In this document: piece after piece, positions 29,101-41,663 of the stretch
Numbering within the stretch: the stretch's first letter is position 1
How the letters are laid out: every line of letters begins with the position of its first letter
Assembly: GCA_019096195.1 (NCBI GenBank)
Contig: JAGTXK010000095.1
Span: 434,001-498,000 of the forward strand
Direction of reading: 5' to 3'
From: Boletus sp. NGJ
Taxonomy: Eukaryota; Basidiomycota; Agaricomycetes; Boletales; Boletaceae
Length of the DNA: 64,000 bases
Translations under genes and position numbers: made by a program
Notes under the pieces: model-generated
The model's database searches: none
Seen by the model: only the letters and a program-made list of their open reading frames with translations
Told to the model about the DNA's origin: nothing

Positions 29101-29521
29101 CAATGAAGGTCAATCGTCGCTTCTTCCCTCCAACAACAGTGACAGGGCCTTTGGCTTCTTGTAGAGTTTGTTTTGAATATCGACGGATGAGGCTCTTGAG
29201 GAGGGTAGTCTTCCCAACACCTGGAGGCCCCACGATTGCGACTATGACGGGTGGCGGTGTGTCGTCGGGGGTCCTGTCGACCAACGGTACGTGTAGGCGA
29301 GTCTGGTCGCGTTCTGCATTTCTACGACCTTGTTTGTCAGCTCGCCTGCCAGACTTCGGTGCAAAGGCCTGGGCGGCAGTGAACTTATGAGGTCAAGGAT
29401 AAATAGTTTACAAATGACGCACTTTTTCGTTGAATCCGGAGTGTTGTTTTCCCTTACCCTTTTTGTCCGCCTTTCCCCCAGATTGAGCAGGCCTGTGCGC
29501 CTTGTGGGTTTGTTGCTCCAT
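26147..29521 (-). CDS. BMS1: BMS1, ribosome-biogenesis GTPase
   Basis: Bms1 is a nucleolar GTPase of the small-subunit processome; it binds Rcl1 and is needed for 18S rRNA processing. The start [13 protein letters not shown] at 29,521 is followed by a basic tail and the GTPase domain: G1 loop [14 protein letters not shown] (about 29,190-29,232), [20 protein letters not shown], then GVLSHLD in the place of the G4 motif. A long acidic region rich in Asp and Glu (about 27,700-28,130) divides the protein. The C-terminal half holds the RIBIOP_C domain: [20 protein letters not shown], then ATFYGPV, then [21 protein letters not shown]. The tail is strongly basic ([22 protein letters not shown] split over the end). 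Few introns interrupt it and the length is about 1,050 residues. The stop lies only 62 bp before the SCC2 ATG. Confidence 0.92.
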
Positions 29522-29758
29522 GAAAGATATCCAAGCGAGGCTTGATATAAAGTGATGACCAGAAAGTGGGTGTGTAAATCTGGAAAGCGACCCGTCATGG
29601 GGGGGTTGATAACGCTCACGTGACTGACGCGTTCCACCCGTATCAACTTTGTTTACTTTCCGTTTGGGTGTTCTCGTCTCCTCGCTGTTCCTCCGCCTCA
29701 ATTCTCTTGTCTTGCTTTTGAAAATTTGTCTTGTCACCTGTTTTTAGCGACACCTCAG
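29522..29758. promoter_or_regulatory. Shared divergent promoter of BMS1 and the PPC89/Cep57-like gene
   Basis: A 237-bp region separates two start codons pointing away from each other. It includes a CT-rich run near 29,680-29,710 on the plus strand. No specific factor site is assigned. Confidence 0.4.
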
Positions 29759-32399
29759 ATGGCTAGGGGGTCATCACGCCGTGAGTTTAGCATCCCCGGG
29801 GACGAGCTTGAACAACACCGCATCCAACTTGAACACAATTTGCAAAACACCGATCTATCTCTTCATCTATCTAGTGTGCAAGACGATGACGCCGGCGACA
29901 ATGATTCCTTAGAGTACCCCAGACACGATTCCGTTCCCGAGGATTTTCCCGCATTTGCTTCGTTTGATCGGTACTCTCGGGAAAACCTAGATCTTGACGC
30001 CAGCCACATTCGTGCATGGTCTATCCATGACGATGAAGGTATCGCCCCGTATGATGTACGGACTATGTCGACTGCCGCCCATCATGCCAGTGCCGTCACC
30101 ATTACCGCAGGGCTTGGCCGTGGTGGGAGGAGGGAGCCTAGTATCAACGGCGTGGAATATGATCCTGAGCGCCCACTCCAGGACATTCTTGCTGGTACGA
30201 AGCACCCATTTAAGTGCATCACTATATACTAATCCTCTACTGGCGATTCTATTGTCATATTTTTCAGCCTGTCATGCAGGTTCTGATGTAGAGGAGGCAG
30301 AGCGGTCGCAGGACATCTCTCGTCCAAAGTTATCGGAGACGCTACAGCGTGTCGGCTTCTCCCCGAGACGTCCGCGTGGTGGCCAGCCCCGAACCGCACA
30401 ACATGCGTCGAATGGGATGTCAGAGTCGTCCAATCGACACGGAGTTGCGAATGTTCCCCGGCGGAATATGACACCCCGTGCGCGAAAAGCTACGGTCTCT
30501 TTCGATACCACTGCCACTCCAATTCGAAGACACGTCTCCCAACCTGTTGCTATCCAACCACACCTCAATGTTCAGCCGCCAACACCTTCCACGTCGGGCT
30601 CTCGATTCACCAAGATGGCTCGGGGACTGGTTCGTGACGTGCGCCAAGCTCAAGAACAATTGCAGCGAATTGATGCTGCCGTCCCTGCCGTCGCGCACCG
30701 TCCTGTGGTCAAGGACGGGCCGAACCGAAACGTTGCAGATATGGCAGGTGACCTAAATCATGAAAGCCGCGCAGCAAAAAAGTCCAGTCGGAGCCGCGTA
30801 CATCTCCCAGACGTTACCGGCCTAACAAATGCTGTGATTTCTCCGGCGAAGGGGAATTTGGACCGGTATGGTGTTCGTGGTCTGGGTTCTAAAGAGGTTG
30901 AAGGTAACTCAATCAGCTGCTGTTTCGTGAAGGAAAATTAATTGCGCGACCGAAAGCACGTCTCGTGGCATCACTCAATGCACTTCACACAAGGTTGAAC
31001 CATTTAGAAACAGAGAATAGCATCGCGCGGCGTCGAGTTAGAGAGCTCGAGTACGAGCTCGAAGAGTGCAAACGTGATGTCATTCGAGAGCGCACGCGAG
31101 TTATAGAATCTCAAGATGCGATAGACATCAGCGCCGCCCGCGTAGCTATACCATCTACTTCTCGGGCCAAGGGAAAGGAAAGAAGACAAAAAGACATGGA
31201 TCCCCACGCGTCCAAATACTTTGAAGTGGTCCAGGAGAAGAAAGGTGATTGTAAAACAAATTATGTTGAATACTTCTGTTGACGCATCGCAGCACTAGAA
31301 GCACTCATCACGACGCTGAGATCCCACCTTACCCGCGTCACGTCTGATTTATCCTCTCAACAGCAACTGCTCGAGGAACTTCGTAGGCTCCGAGAATCGG
31401 ACGCTCTTTCGTTGACAGAGAAGACACAAGAAATCAACCAACTCAGGGCTGAAGTGGAAAGGCTCGCTGGTGAAATTGAGGTCCTGCGTGGGGTCGTGGA
31501 GGAGGGACTTAATGAACGGCGTCAAGGGCGCGATACGGCTCCAAGTGAGCAAAGCGACCATCTGGTGGACTCCCTCCCCCCAGTGGCTGATTCGCCGGGG
31601 GCTTCGGTCAGACGGTTTATCGATGACGATGAAATTGATCGAATATCGGTAGATCTTGACGAACGTCGCTCCGAGCGGGCGTCTAACTCGTCAGCCCAGA
31701 GCTCTTATTCTGGAAATGAATCGCCGTCCGACAAATCCAGTCCGCCATTCCCTAAAATCAGCTCGGAGCGTATGGAGCGTCTGTTCTTCTCTGTGCCACG
31801 CCATAACGCAACTTCATGCCGAATGTGCAAAGGTCACCACCACTCCCATCGCAATGGCGCTCGCCGGGATAATCCTGAAACTCCAGATGATCGCCACGAG
31901 GGCAAGGACGAAGGTTTCGATGAGGGTGGCGAGCCGCGAACTCAACCTGACCGCCCACGCGAGATTGGCCGAGGCATCGGACGTACATATACAATCGAGG
32001 AAATTCTCGAGAGGATGGACGGGAATGGTGGCACATTGAGACCGGGTGATGTTCCACCTCAAACTGTGCTTGCTCGGGTCATTGGTGAGCTCGAAGATGA
32101 GTTTGCTCACTTCAGGGAGTATGCCAGCCTTTATTTTTTTGTCGTACTTTCACTGATGGATTCCAACGCCAGGGTTTACAGCCGCCTCACTGAGGAGTAT
32201 AGGTCATTGGATTGTGCGACACAAGCGGCGAAACGCCACGTCGTAGGCGATCGTTTGCGAGATGTGATAGAGGTTTTGGAGCGCAAGGTACATTTCAACC
32301 TACTTGACAGTCCTCCCATTGCTGAATGTCCTCTAGGGTAACCAGATTGCATCATTATATGATCTATTAATTTTCAGAGACAAACCTTTTGAACAATAA
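29759..32399 (+). CDS. PPC89/Cep57-like spindle-pole body protein
   Basis: The protein resembles the spindle-pole body core protein Ppc89 of fission yeast, related at its C-terminus to the Cep57 microtubule-binding domain. The start is MARGSSRREFSIPGDELEQ at 29,759. The N-terminal half is disordered and Ser/Pro/Arg-rich. A coiled coil begins near 30,965 (LNHLETENSIARRRVRELEY) and continues past an intron to about 31,510 (INQLRAEVERLAGEIEVLRG). A conserved block follows at about 31,770-31,840: RLFFSVPRHNATSCRMC then a His-rich run. The Cep57-type C-terminal helix begins near 32,000 (RTYTIEEILERMDG) and includes VIGELEDEFAHFREY. A 49-bp intron at 32,288-32,336 joins LERK to NQIASLYDLL, and the protein ends DKPFEQ. 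Ignoring that intron gives a wrong, early stop. The total is about 770 residues. It is the last intact host gene before the transposon block. Confidence 0.78.
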
Positions 32400-32639
32400 T
32401 TAATAGACGATATTGTATTATTACACGACACTAAGTTGGGTGTCAACCAGCGAAAGAAAGGGTTATTCGGGACAGGGTTTGTGACAGGTTCCCTGCCGAC
32501 ACTAGGGCTACATGCTACGCGGTCAGTCTTGGTTGTTGTAAAGGTTTAGTCTCGAGCCGTTATAGGAAATTCAGTTGAACACGGGAAGCAGATGTTTCCT
32601 ATAATGTCTGGAGACTTTTACCCAGCAGTCCATGGGTAC
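32400..32639. other. 3' flank of the PPC89-like gene; border of the transposon block
   Basis: This 240-bp stretch still contains several CpGs (for example near 32,470, 32,505-32,520 and 32,555) and shows no coding frame. It is the probable 3' UTR and terminator region. CpG nearly vanishes just to its right. Confidence 0.5.
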
Positions 32640-35600
32640 TATTGCTTACCACCAAGTTGGCTGTGTCACAATTCCTGGACCCTTTAGGGTTCCAGGTCTG
32701 TTGTTGGGAAAATGTATTATGATTGCAAATCAAATTATTCTGTTCCTGTCCCCTCTGGATCCAGGTTTCCAGACCAAGAATGTGTGCAAAAAAATTGATG
32801 CCCATGGGAAGTCTTGGCTTGACCTACATTCTTTGGATGTTGCTACGTTAATGGGACGAGGGGTAGTGTGTATTGTGTGTACTAGGTATGATATATGTAC
32901 ATGCAATGGTGCTATGGTTGTGTAGGGGTGACTGGGAGAGATTGGTGGAAGTGCAAGGTGCTTTCTGGTCCAGAATGGAAACTGATACCTGCTGGGGGGT
33001 GTGAGCTGCGATCCCATGTGGGTAGGAGTGTATGGCGATGTGTGAAGTGAAGTGGTGTGCCCAGCAGTTAGGAGGTGAACGTGACTCACCAGTTGGCTTA
33101 TCTTCGGATGGGGGGGGTGATGTGATGCAGGAATGCTTCATGTAGGGTGGGTTTGGCTTGCATGTAGGGGGTGAGGATCTGTGCATGTTTGCAAAGATAT
33201 ATGAGGAAGGAGTCACTTACCCATTGGCCCTTGACCTTGATGACTTCAAAGGGAATGTTGTGGAGTAGGTACTCAAGGGTCGATCCTATGTATAGGCTGT
33301 GCCCTTTTAGAGGGGGGAGGTTGGCAGATTTTCCAGCTTTCTCGAGGGTTTTGAGAAATTTCGCGTGGGATAAGGGTCAGTAGTTGTTTTTTACTTTGTA
33401 TGCGAAGAGGTGGGAGTCGGAGGGTGGATTGTTGATGTTGAAGTGGTTTGTCAGCGCTTCTTGTGGATCTGCCAGACCATCCTGTTTTGCCCAGTTGACA
33501 TCTTCACCCTGTGGGGCAGCTTTTGTGCAGAGAAGATGGAAATTGGTGATCTTGAAGCCTTGGTGGTTGTGTTGGATGGATATGTGTCCTCTGGTGATGT
33601 GGTGGGTTGGGTTGAAGGCATTGAGATTGTTGATGGTGAATTCACCGGTGCAGGTGGTGGAGAAAAATATAGTTGTTAGGCAGGCGAAGACAGCGGTGCC
33701 GAGGGGTTCAGAGAGGTTGAGGTGTTGGCAGATTTTGCAAATAGTGTTGATGGTGTAAGGTTCTCTGGGGGGTTTGGAGGCTTGTAGGAGAGTGTCTGTC
33801 TCATTTGAGTTGAGGGTCCAGGGAAGGCTGTGGATTGTGTGCCAGGTGTGAACACCATTGATGTAGTTGGAGACAGTACTGGCTGCATATGAGCCCTCCA
33901 GGATCGAGATGAAGGTGGAGATGATTTCAGGGGAGGTGGGGGTGCATTGGTCTTCAGGAATCTCTTTTCAATTGCAGAAGGTGTGGTATATGAGGAGGCC
34001 TGACCCGTATGTCTCCTTTGTTGACTTAGCCCATGCATGTGCTATTCCACCATATATGTGCTGGGTGTCAGATGGAGCTAGGGGGTGAGTGGTGTGGCAT
34101 GTGGTGGTGGGACATCATTGCAGGAGGTGTTCTTATGCTGGGCAAGGGGGGTGGAGTGGGCAAGTGGGGGTGTTGGGGGTTGGAATGGGTGGTAATAGTG
34201 GTGGGACAGTTAGGGGATCTATGGGGGAGTGATGGTGGATGGGGTGGTCAGTGAGGAAGGGGTGGGTATAAACCTGGGATGATGGTTGAAATCCAGACTG
34301 TGCAGTGAGGTGTCATGGGATTAGGATGATGATGTGATAGTGTTGTTGGCAGCAGGGTTGTTGAAGTCGGAAATGAAGGCATGGACCATGTCTGGAATGG
34401 GGAAGGGAGGGATAAGAAGATGCATGGGGGGATATATTCCGTGTGAAAGAGGATTGGCAGGGTTGTTTGCACTGTGGATGTATCTGGTGTGGATTGTGCA
34501 CCACACTGTAGCCAGGGTGGAATGAATGCATTTGAAGACATCATTTGTCAGTCTGTTGTACATAACTTCTGCCCTTTGCCCATCGATCGATGACACCTTG
34601 GTTGTCTCCGAAAACTTTGAGATGAATGTTGGAGGCACCAGAGTGTAGTATGGTGAGGATGAGGAGCTCAAAGCTGATGCCTTCAACCCATTCAATGTCA
34701 TGGCCACCTGATTTCCATCCTGGGCATAGGATCCAGGCCCACCATCGGCCGTTGAGTGAAATACTAATCCTGGTGGAGGTGCTTGCATCCAAGAAGGTGT
34801 TGGGATCAATAATGGGCTGGGGAGAAGGGATGGGGAATATGTGGGTGGGGTTGGAGAGATGCTCCAACCACCATTTAAGGTTGTCTTGTGTGCCGCGTAG
34901 AATTGGTAGGAAGGGCTTGTTACTGAATATGGAGAGCATAGCCTCAATGTTTATTAAGTAGGGGCGGCCATCAGGGTAGATCTGGGAGGTGTGAATTAGT
35001 TTGCCATGTAGTTTTTGGACATCATGTAAGATGTGGGTGTGGTGTATGTTCCATTCTGTGATGGCATTGACGTACTTTGTTCGTTTGGATTCAGCAAGGT
35101 GGACAGTGCAGTGGGTTAGGTCCCAGGTGAAGCCTATAAAGATGGGTTGGAAGGAGAAGGGGATGTCTTTGGACGGTTCCCAGGGAATGCCTAGATCATG
35201 GGATATCCGGTTGATATTGTCTATATTGTAGCAGAAGGGTGTGTTGGGTTCGGATTGGGGGGATAGGTTGAATAGATCATGGAGGGGGAAGGTGTATTCT
35301 TCGTTGAACTCTTTGATAGTGCCACATGGTAATGGTGTGCCATTGTACCATGAGCAGCCCCCTCTGGTGGTATAGCCACTGAGGGAGTTAATGCAGTTTG
35401 TGATGTCCTTGTGGTGTTGGTTGTATTCCATTAGCTTAGACTTAGATATTCTTAGGAAAAGATGATCATCAACCTATTTTAAGATTGGGCCTATGCTGAC
35501 GAAGCACATGATATCAGCACCAGCACTAGCTATACTATATATGCCACCCAATGGGCCAAAGCTGAAGTAGGTGGATGTGTCGACTGCAAACTGGGAATTG

Positions 35601-37673
35601 GAGAGACGTACTACAAGTGCAGGCCATTGGGATGGATGTAGTGGTATTGTCCTATAGGCCTTGGACACATCATGAACAGCACCTTGTGACCTGGGGGAAA
35701 GAGATGAGATAATTAAGGTTACTATAGAGAAGGTACTATATGGGGAAGGGAAATCATCTGGGTTGACAAGGGAGTTGATGGATGGGAGTGGAGAAGAAGA
35801 ATGGGGAAAAGAAAGGTTCTGAACCAGGTGGAATTTACCCAGTTTGTCAGGCTTGGGTATGAGGGAGAGTGGGGCTGTTTGGAAAGGTCCCAGTATGGCT
35901 TCTATCTTGGCTTGGGAGTAAGGTCCGTTGTATCTACTTTTGGTGAATTCTTTATTGACAATCTCTTTGAAGATATGGCTATGTTCAGAAATGGATGGAT
36001 TATTGGGGGGAGAGAAGGTACATGATAAGAGGGGAAGGTTTGCCAAGAAACCATAGCATAGGCCATGGTAGATATTGAGGTATTTATGGATGAGGTGTGC
36101 TTTATGCAACCAGTGTTGCCAAGTGTCAAGTTTATATGGCATTAGCACTTGGACACAGCTACGCTCGATGACATTTCTGAGCCCTGCGTGTTCGGTTGCC
36201 ACACTCGGAGCAGTCATGTTTGGCCAACTTGTGGGGGAGGGAGCAACCATTGGGTTTCTGCCAGTCACTGCAGAGCATGTTTTCCTTGGCATCAATGAGA
36301 CGGCCCTCACTGTTTCTTTGGCAGTATGCTGGGGAGCTGTCCCAGAGCTTGGGATTGTTGCACTTGTGTACCTGGTGGGGGTGGCAGCTGAGGCATTTGG
36401 GGCAGACTGATTTGACAGGGGGAGGATCGCTGGCCAATTACCTGTGGTGGTGTGATTGGGGGGAGGGATGCGAGGGATTCACTTGGGTTGATGATGGTTG
36501 ATGAAAGCACTGGCGTGTTGGGGATAATGACCATGAGGATCTGTGGTGGTCGTTCTGTGGCTCAGATCACTGGTTGTAGGGTCGTTGAGAGCGTTGAGAG
36601 TGTGAGGGTGAGGTTGACTGGGTGTCAAAGAGGGTCTTAACCTGAGAGCATCAAGGAGGGATGGAGAGGGAGGGCCTGTGGGGGGGGGAGGGGGGGGGGT
36701 GGAGATGGGGCATGGCCACAACATCAGATGGGAGAGTTGTGTAAGAGAAGGGGGGGGTAAGCGGGAGTTAGCAAGTGTGTAGATTGATGGTGAGGGGAAG
36801 GTTTACCTTATGAGAGACTTTGGCTTGGATATTGGAGTTCATCTCGAAGGCAATGCTGTTCATAAGGTTGTCATTGATGATCAAGATGTTGAAGGTATTT
36901 CTGCTGTTGCTCTTTAGCTCGTCATGCCATTGCCTATGGATGCAGAAAGCATAGTGGAGGGTGATCAGGTCTCCGTTCTCATTGACATGCATGCTGTGAT
37001 TTTTGAGGTTCCAGAAAAATTCTGCCAGTGCATTAACATGCTTGTCAGGCCATGTAGCCTGTTTAATGTGGTATAGGAAAGAGTTCTTGGCTTGGAGGAA
37101 CTCACTAAACAAGAGGTCATAGTTGGCACGTGCATTGCGTGACACTCTGACTGAGGCTACTGGATGGAGGGTGAGGATTTCATTGGTGTTGGAGAGTCCG
37201 AACATGTCATCAGCTTGGGATTTGTGGTTGCATGCTGCTTCTGAGCAGCCTTCTGGTGAAAAATACCAGAGTTCGACAAAATCAAAGGCAGAGATCTTCT
37301 GGATGGCATATTGGGAAGGTTGGGGTGCAATGGTGCTGGGAGGGTGGCAGGGTGATGTCGAAGTCACTGATTTTGGGCTTTTTCTTTTTGGCTTCCTTGT
37401 GTTTCTTTTTGGCCTCAGCTTCCTCAAGTCTACAGGCCTCATGCTCTCTTTTCTGTTGTTCACGCTGGATGTGTTCCATTTCATGGGCTTCTGCCTTCCA
37501 TTGGGCATTCCACTCTTCCACACGATGGTTGTGGTTAGTATCCCAGGCTGTTTCTAGGTAGTCAATGGCTTGTGCTACTTCTATATTGCAGGCATCCATG
37601 AGTGCTTCTCTGACATCATGAAAAACATTGAAGGCAAAATCAGGATGGATTTCAAAGTTGGGGTCAGCCATGG
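32640..37673 (-). mobile_element. DIRS-like tyrosine-recombinase retroelement, broken
   Basis: This is a fossil retroelement of the tyrosine-recombinase class on the minus strand. In its own order it has: a gag-like region (about 37,670-36,770) with a charged Lys/Glu coiled coil; a Cys/His-rich zinc-knuckle-like region (about 36,440-36,160); a reverse transcriptase (about 36,000-35,480) of the DIRS type, with KPDKLGKFHLVQNLS and DVSKAYRTIPLHPSQWP; an RNase H-like region (about 35,000-34,540); and a tyrosine recombinase (about 34,040-33,190) with the late segment GHSLYIGSTLEYLL. The order gag, RT, RNase H, recombinase is that of DIRS/Ngaro-like elements. The element is broken, with a handful of interruptions visible, and is strongly depleted in CpG, so it is old. 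The right-hand limit (32,640) is approximate; the region 32,640-33,180 has no recognisable domain but shares sequence with 60,360-60,440. Confidence 0.8.
36676..36710 (+). repeat. Poly-G tract
   Basis: Runs of 9-10 G with single interruptions lie at about 36,680-36,710 on the plus strand, inside the DIRS-like fossil. The tract could fold as a G-quadruplex. It may only be a mutated simple repeat. Confidence 0.7.
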
Positions 37674-37773
37674 TGAGAGGGGAATTGGGCAAGTAGATTG
37701 AAAATGCATGAGTTGGAGGAGATTAAGGTGCACAAATGATAAGGACAAGCAGGGCAAGGGCAATGTTATGCTG

Positions 37774-38692
37774 TGTAACAAGTGACATATTCCCGAGTAA
37801 TCAACCCTGTATGATTACTGAACTAGCCGGACTTGAGGGGAAAATACCTCCCAAGGCCCAATAGTTCCTTGGACTGGGGACTGATGGCTAGCTTTCATGT
37901 AGAGTCTCCCTTGGGGTTGGAGCCTACTCTATGACTGATGGCAGAGTCTCGGACTTTGAGGATGGTGGTGCGATCTGATGGAAGGGCAGACCTATTCTAT
38001 ATGGGGGTCAGTGGCAGAGTCCTGACCAATACGGTACCAGTGGCGGAGTCCTGGATTTACTGTGCTACTAGTGGTGGAGCCCTGGGCTTACACAGGCCAA
38101 CCTCTGTTGGCATTGGAGTTGCTGATGGCTAGAGACGCGGGCAGACAGCAACTAGACAACACAAGTGCAAAGTGATGAGGAGGATGATCACAAGCACTGT
38201 GGTGATCACCTCTAGAGTGGGTGCAGGCTTCTGAGGTGAAGTGGAACTGAGAGCTGGGAGAGCTGGTAGATTATACGGGAAGTTGTGTAGATCTAGGTTA
38301 GAGTTTACATGAAGGGCAGACGCCCATATAAATAGGCCTTCCCTATTTAGGGCAGGCTTTATATCGTATATGGTAATACTGGAATATTACCATAAGGGAT
38401 CATATCATCAGTCAAATGGAGAAGATGGAATACTGGGCTGTGTGCAAGAGAACACAGCCAAGGAGGCAATGTCTATGATCTACTCAAAAGGTGAAATGCA
38501 TGTAAAAGGAAATGGAACTGGCTGTGTTACAGCCATTGTGATGCATCACCTAGAAAGAGAGTTCTGGATAAGGTGATACTTGTGTCAGTGTTGCAGGGGA
38601 ATCCCTGGTCAGAGTTGAAAAAGAGGTTGTCCCAAAGTCTGGGAGGAGGAGAAGGGAGAGAAAAAGATGTACCCCCTTCTGTGACCATAACA
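37774..38692 (-). repeat. LTR-like terminal repeat beside the DIRS-like fossil
   Basis: This block of about 0.9 kb is homologous, in inverted orientation, to the solo LTR at 40,805-41,663. Matching landmarks include the TGGGCGT/ACGCCCA region with TATATA, the GGGCAGGCTT stretch, and the outer ends TGTTATGG and TCACTTGTTACA when read on the minus strand. It ends about 100 bp upstream of the gag-like start of the DIRS-like element, so it may be that element's terminal repeat. No matching duplication of flanking bases is seen, which would fit an end of a larger element rather than a solo copy. Confidence 0.65.
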
Positions 38693-40799
38693 GGCGAGAG
38701 GCCAGGTGGTGGAGCAGAGGAAAAGAAAACTGCACCACCACTTAATGATGCTTGTCTAAAGACTTAGCACTGTAGCATTGCTCGTGCCTTGCTAAGCTGC
38801 AGTGTGGCAAACTGTATGTATAACCCACCTTAACCTTCTGATGGGGTTTTGGCATGTGTGGCTGGTAAATTTGGTATTGTTTACATTTTTGTTGGCTATC
38901 ACACTGAGACATAGCTAAAAATGTTCACCAAGCAAATCTGATACTCATCTGTAAACATATTGCATCCAAGTTTGTAATTCTGTTTGCCTGACAAATTGAT
39001 AACCAAATTTTGAAAAATCTCAAGAATATGTACAGTATACATTTACTATCTTAGAACAGATGGAGCACAAGCTTACTTACTTAAGATATGCTGACCTTGT
39101 CTGGAAGATAATAATGGATTATGAGATTTGAAACAATAGACAGAATATACCACAAAATATAATATGAATACAAACTGGAAAAATTATTCAAGATATTACA
39201 AGTGTATATACTTGTAACATATTTGAGACCAAGTCTATATCTGTCAGTTCTACAGTCCCTGGCTTAGAGTCCATATTACAATTTTTAAAAATGGCTAAGA
39301 AAATGGGCTGCATGCAAATTCAAGGATCAATTGAAAATATGTATAAAAGGCATGTTTGGAGTCCACTGAGAGGGCCACTGTGAGTACCACCAACAGGTGA
39401 TTACCTTAGTATGGTACTTCCATAATGCATGAGCTTAAGATTTGAATGCCATGCACATTTGACTTACTACTATAGACTAGAAACAGTGATGTCCTTCTGA
39501 ACAAGGAGCATTGAGCAGGCTCCAGTGGTCAAACCTTGGAACCAGTGGTTATTATACCAGTTGCACAGAAGGCCAGGGACTGGGATTGATTTTTTTTTTT
39601 TTCTGGCCTTCCAATGATGCTTCAATAATGAACTACCAATTTGTTCCAGCATATTTTCTATCCTAAGAGCTGGTTCATAGGTCTTCATAGACCATAGACA
39701 GGAATACATAAGAGAGAAATGGCAGAAGTGATCCAAGAAAGCTCAAGACACCACAGGACCTTCAGCTCTGAAGTGGGAGGTCAGTCAGTTTCATCACCAC
39801 TCATATCTTCAAGACCAAGTCTGTCAATAATCTAATGAATGGCGTCCCACTTCTTAGGATCTTATGAACAATTCTGTAATATGATTTTGTTGTGCCTCAT
39901 GAAAGTCTTCAATCAAAATCATTATGAGCAAAAATAAAAACATAATTAACAGGATAACATGCCCCATGGAAACTGGCAATCATTCTATTGCCTTTCTGAT
40001 GCTTGTCCTTCTTTGTAGTTCTGTGGACCATTACCTGGGCTCACTTGTTCTTGTCAGCCATATTAATTTTGGCCTGCATTCAGTGAGCTTGGTGCATTCA
40101 AATTAGTTTCTGTTTGCATAGTTTATGAATGACTTTTTTTTTTTTGAAGGTTCATTGTTTTCTTATTGAAAATGATACCTCAACATGCACCACCACCTTC
40201 AAGGAAATCAAGTGATAGGATGGATATAGCTTTAGATTTCCAACATGAGGAAGTCAGTGGACTGCAATGCTATAATGCAATGTTCTTCATTAATGGAGTG
40301 AGATTCCATCTTGATTAAATGCACATATAGTGTAAGCCAGGGCTGAAACCAGAAGATTGCCTTTGGTTCCAGGTGGAATAACTTTCTTTTGCTGAAGGTA
40401 TTGTAAATGCAGAAGGCAGTCTACATAAATATACATCAGAAGAATTGATGACTTCTGATAATTTCTGGTTTACAAGTAGATGATTCATCTTCCTCCATGG
40501 CCCAGGATACTTTCACCTTTGCACCATGACTATGGTAGCTTCATTAGCTGTATAATCATCACAGCCATCATTGTCCCTCTTATGAACATTGTTGCCATCA
40601 TAGTCTCTGTCATGAGACTTAGGATGAGGGTTCTTTGCCTTGTGGGGCATGGCTTTGCCCAAACATTGTGAAGGGGTTAATGTCACAAAATGAGATTCTA
40701 TCAATTCCATCAAACAAAAGATGCAGGTGTCAATAATTTCTTGGACAGTGGGTTCAACAAGCTCTGAACTCAGGTGCTTAGCTATTGCTTGGTGACAGA
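38693..40799. other. AT-rich, CpG-poor region without recognisable gene
   Basis: About 2.1 kb lies between the two inverted LTR-like repeats. It is AT-rich, almost free of CpG, and has only short open frames. A minus-strand frame at 39,470-39,736 (88 codons) looks protein-like in composition but matches no family I know. The stretch is probably decayed transposon sequence. Confidence 0.4.
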
Positions 40800-40804
40800 C
40801 TCTA

Positions 40805-41663
40805 TGTTATGGTTGTAGAAGGGGGTACACCTTTTTCCCTTCCTACTCCCCCTCCCAGACTCTGGGACGACCTACTCTTCAACTCCTACGACTTGGGATT
40901 TCCCTGGGATTCCCCCACGACATCCATCCAAGCATTGCCCCATTCAGAATGCCCTTTCTAGGTGATGCATCACTATGGCTGTGATACAGCCTTCTATTTC
41001 ACCTACATGCATTTCACCTCTGATTCGATCACAGACATTGCCTCCTTGGCTATGTTCTCTCATACATAGCCTAGTATTCCAATTCCTCATTCATCTGATG
41101 CCTTTGATCTCCTTTCATAGTAATATTTGATCTACAATCTCATATTACTATATACAACGAGAAGCCTGCCCTAGATTGAGAAGATCTATATATATGGGCG
41201 TACACCCTTCATATAACCCTTAACCTTGATCTACACTTCTTACCGTGTAATCAGCCCACTCCCTGTTCCACATCACTTCAGGGTCTGTGCCCATTCTGAA
41301 AGTAACAACACTCATGCTCGTGATACTTCTTCTCATCACTTCGCACTTGTGTGGCCTCCTTGCTATCTGTTTATGCGCCTAACCAGTGGCAACACCAACA
41401 CAGACAGAGTTCTGCCACTACAAGAAGGATTTTCTTATAGACAATAGGACAACAGATGTCACTATCCTCAAAGTTCAAGACTCTGCCATTGGTTATAGGG
41501 ATGTCCCTCACACTCAGAGGAGACTCTATGTAAAGCTAGCTGTTGGTCCACATACCTAGGGAACTCGGGCCTAGGGAGCCAGTTGCTCAAGTCCAGCTAG
41601 TCTGGTAATCAACTAGAGGTCGATTACTCAGTAACGTGTCACCAGATTACGAAGGTCATGACA
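40805..41663 (+). mobile_element. Solo LTR with 5-bp target-site duplication
   Basis: The 859-bp block begins TGTTATGG and ends TCATGACA, the usual TG..CA ends of an LTR. It is flanked by the identical 5-mer CTCTA at 40,800-40,804 and 41,664-41,668. That is the footprint of an integrase-type insertion later reduced by LTR-LTR recombination. It is homologous to the inverted block at 37,774-38,692. No internal coding sequence adjoins it. It looks moderately old. Confidence 0.8.

Noticed and set aside
32288-32341. Reading straight through to the stop at 32,341 as the C-terminus of the PPC89-like protein
   Set aside because: A 49-bp in-phase GT..AG intron restores the conserved NQIASLYDLL ending; the read-through tail has no family match.
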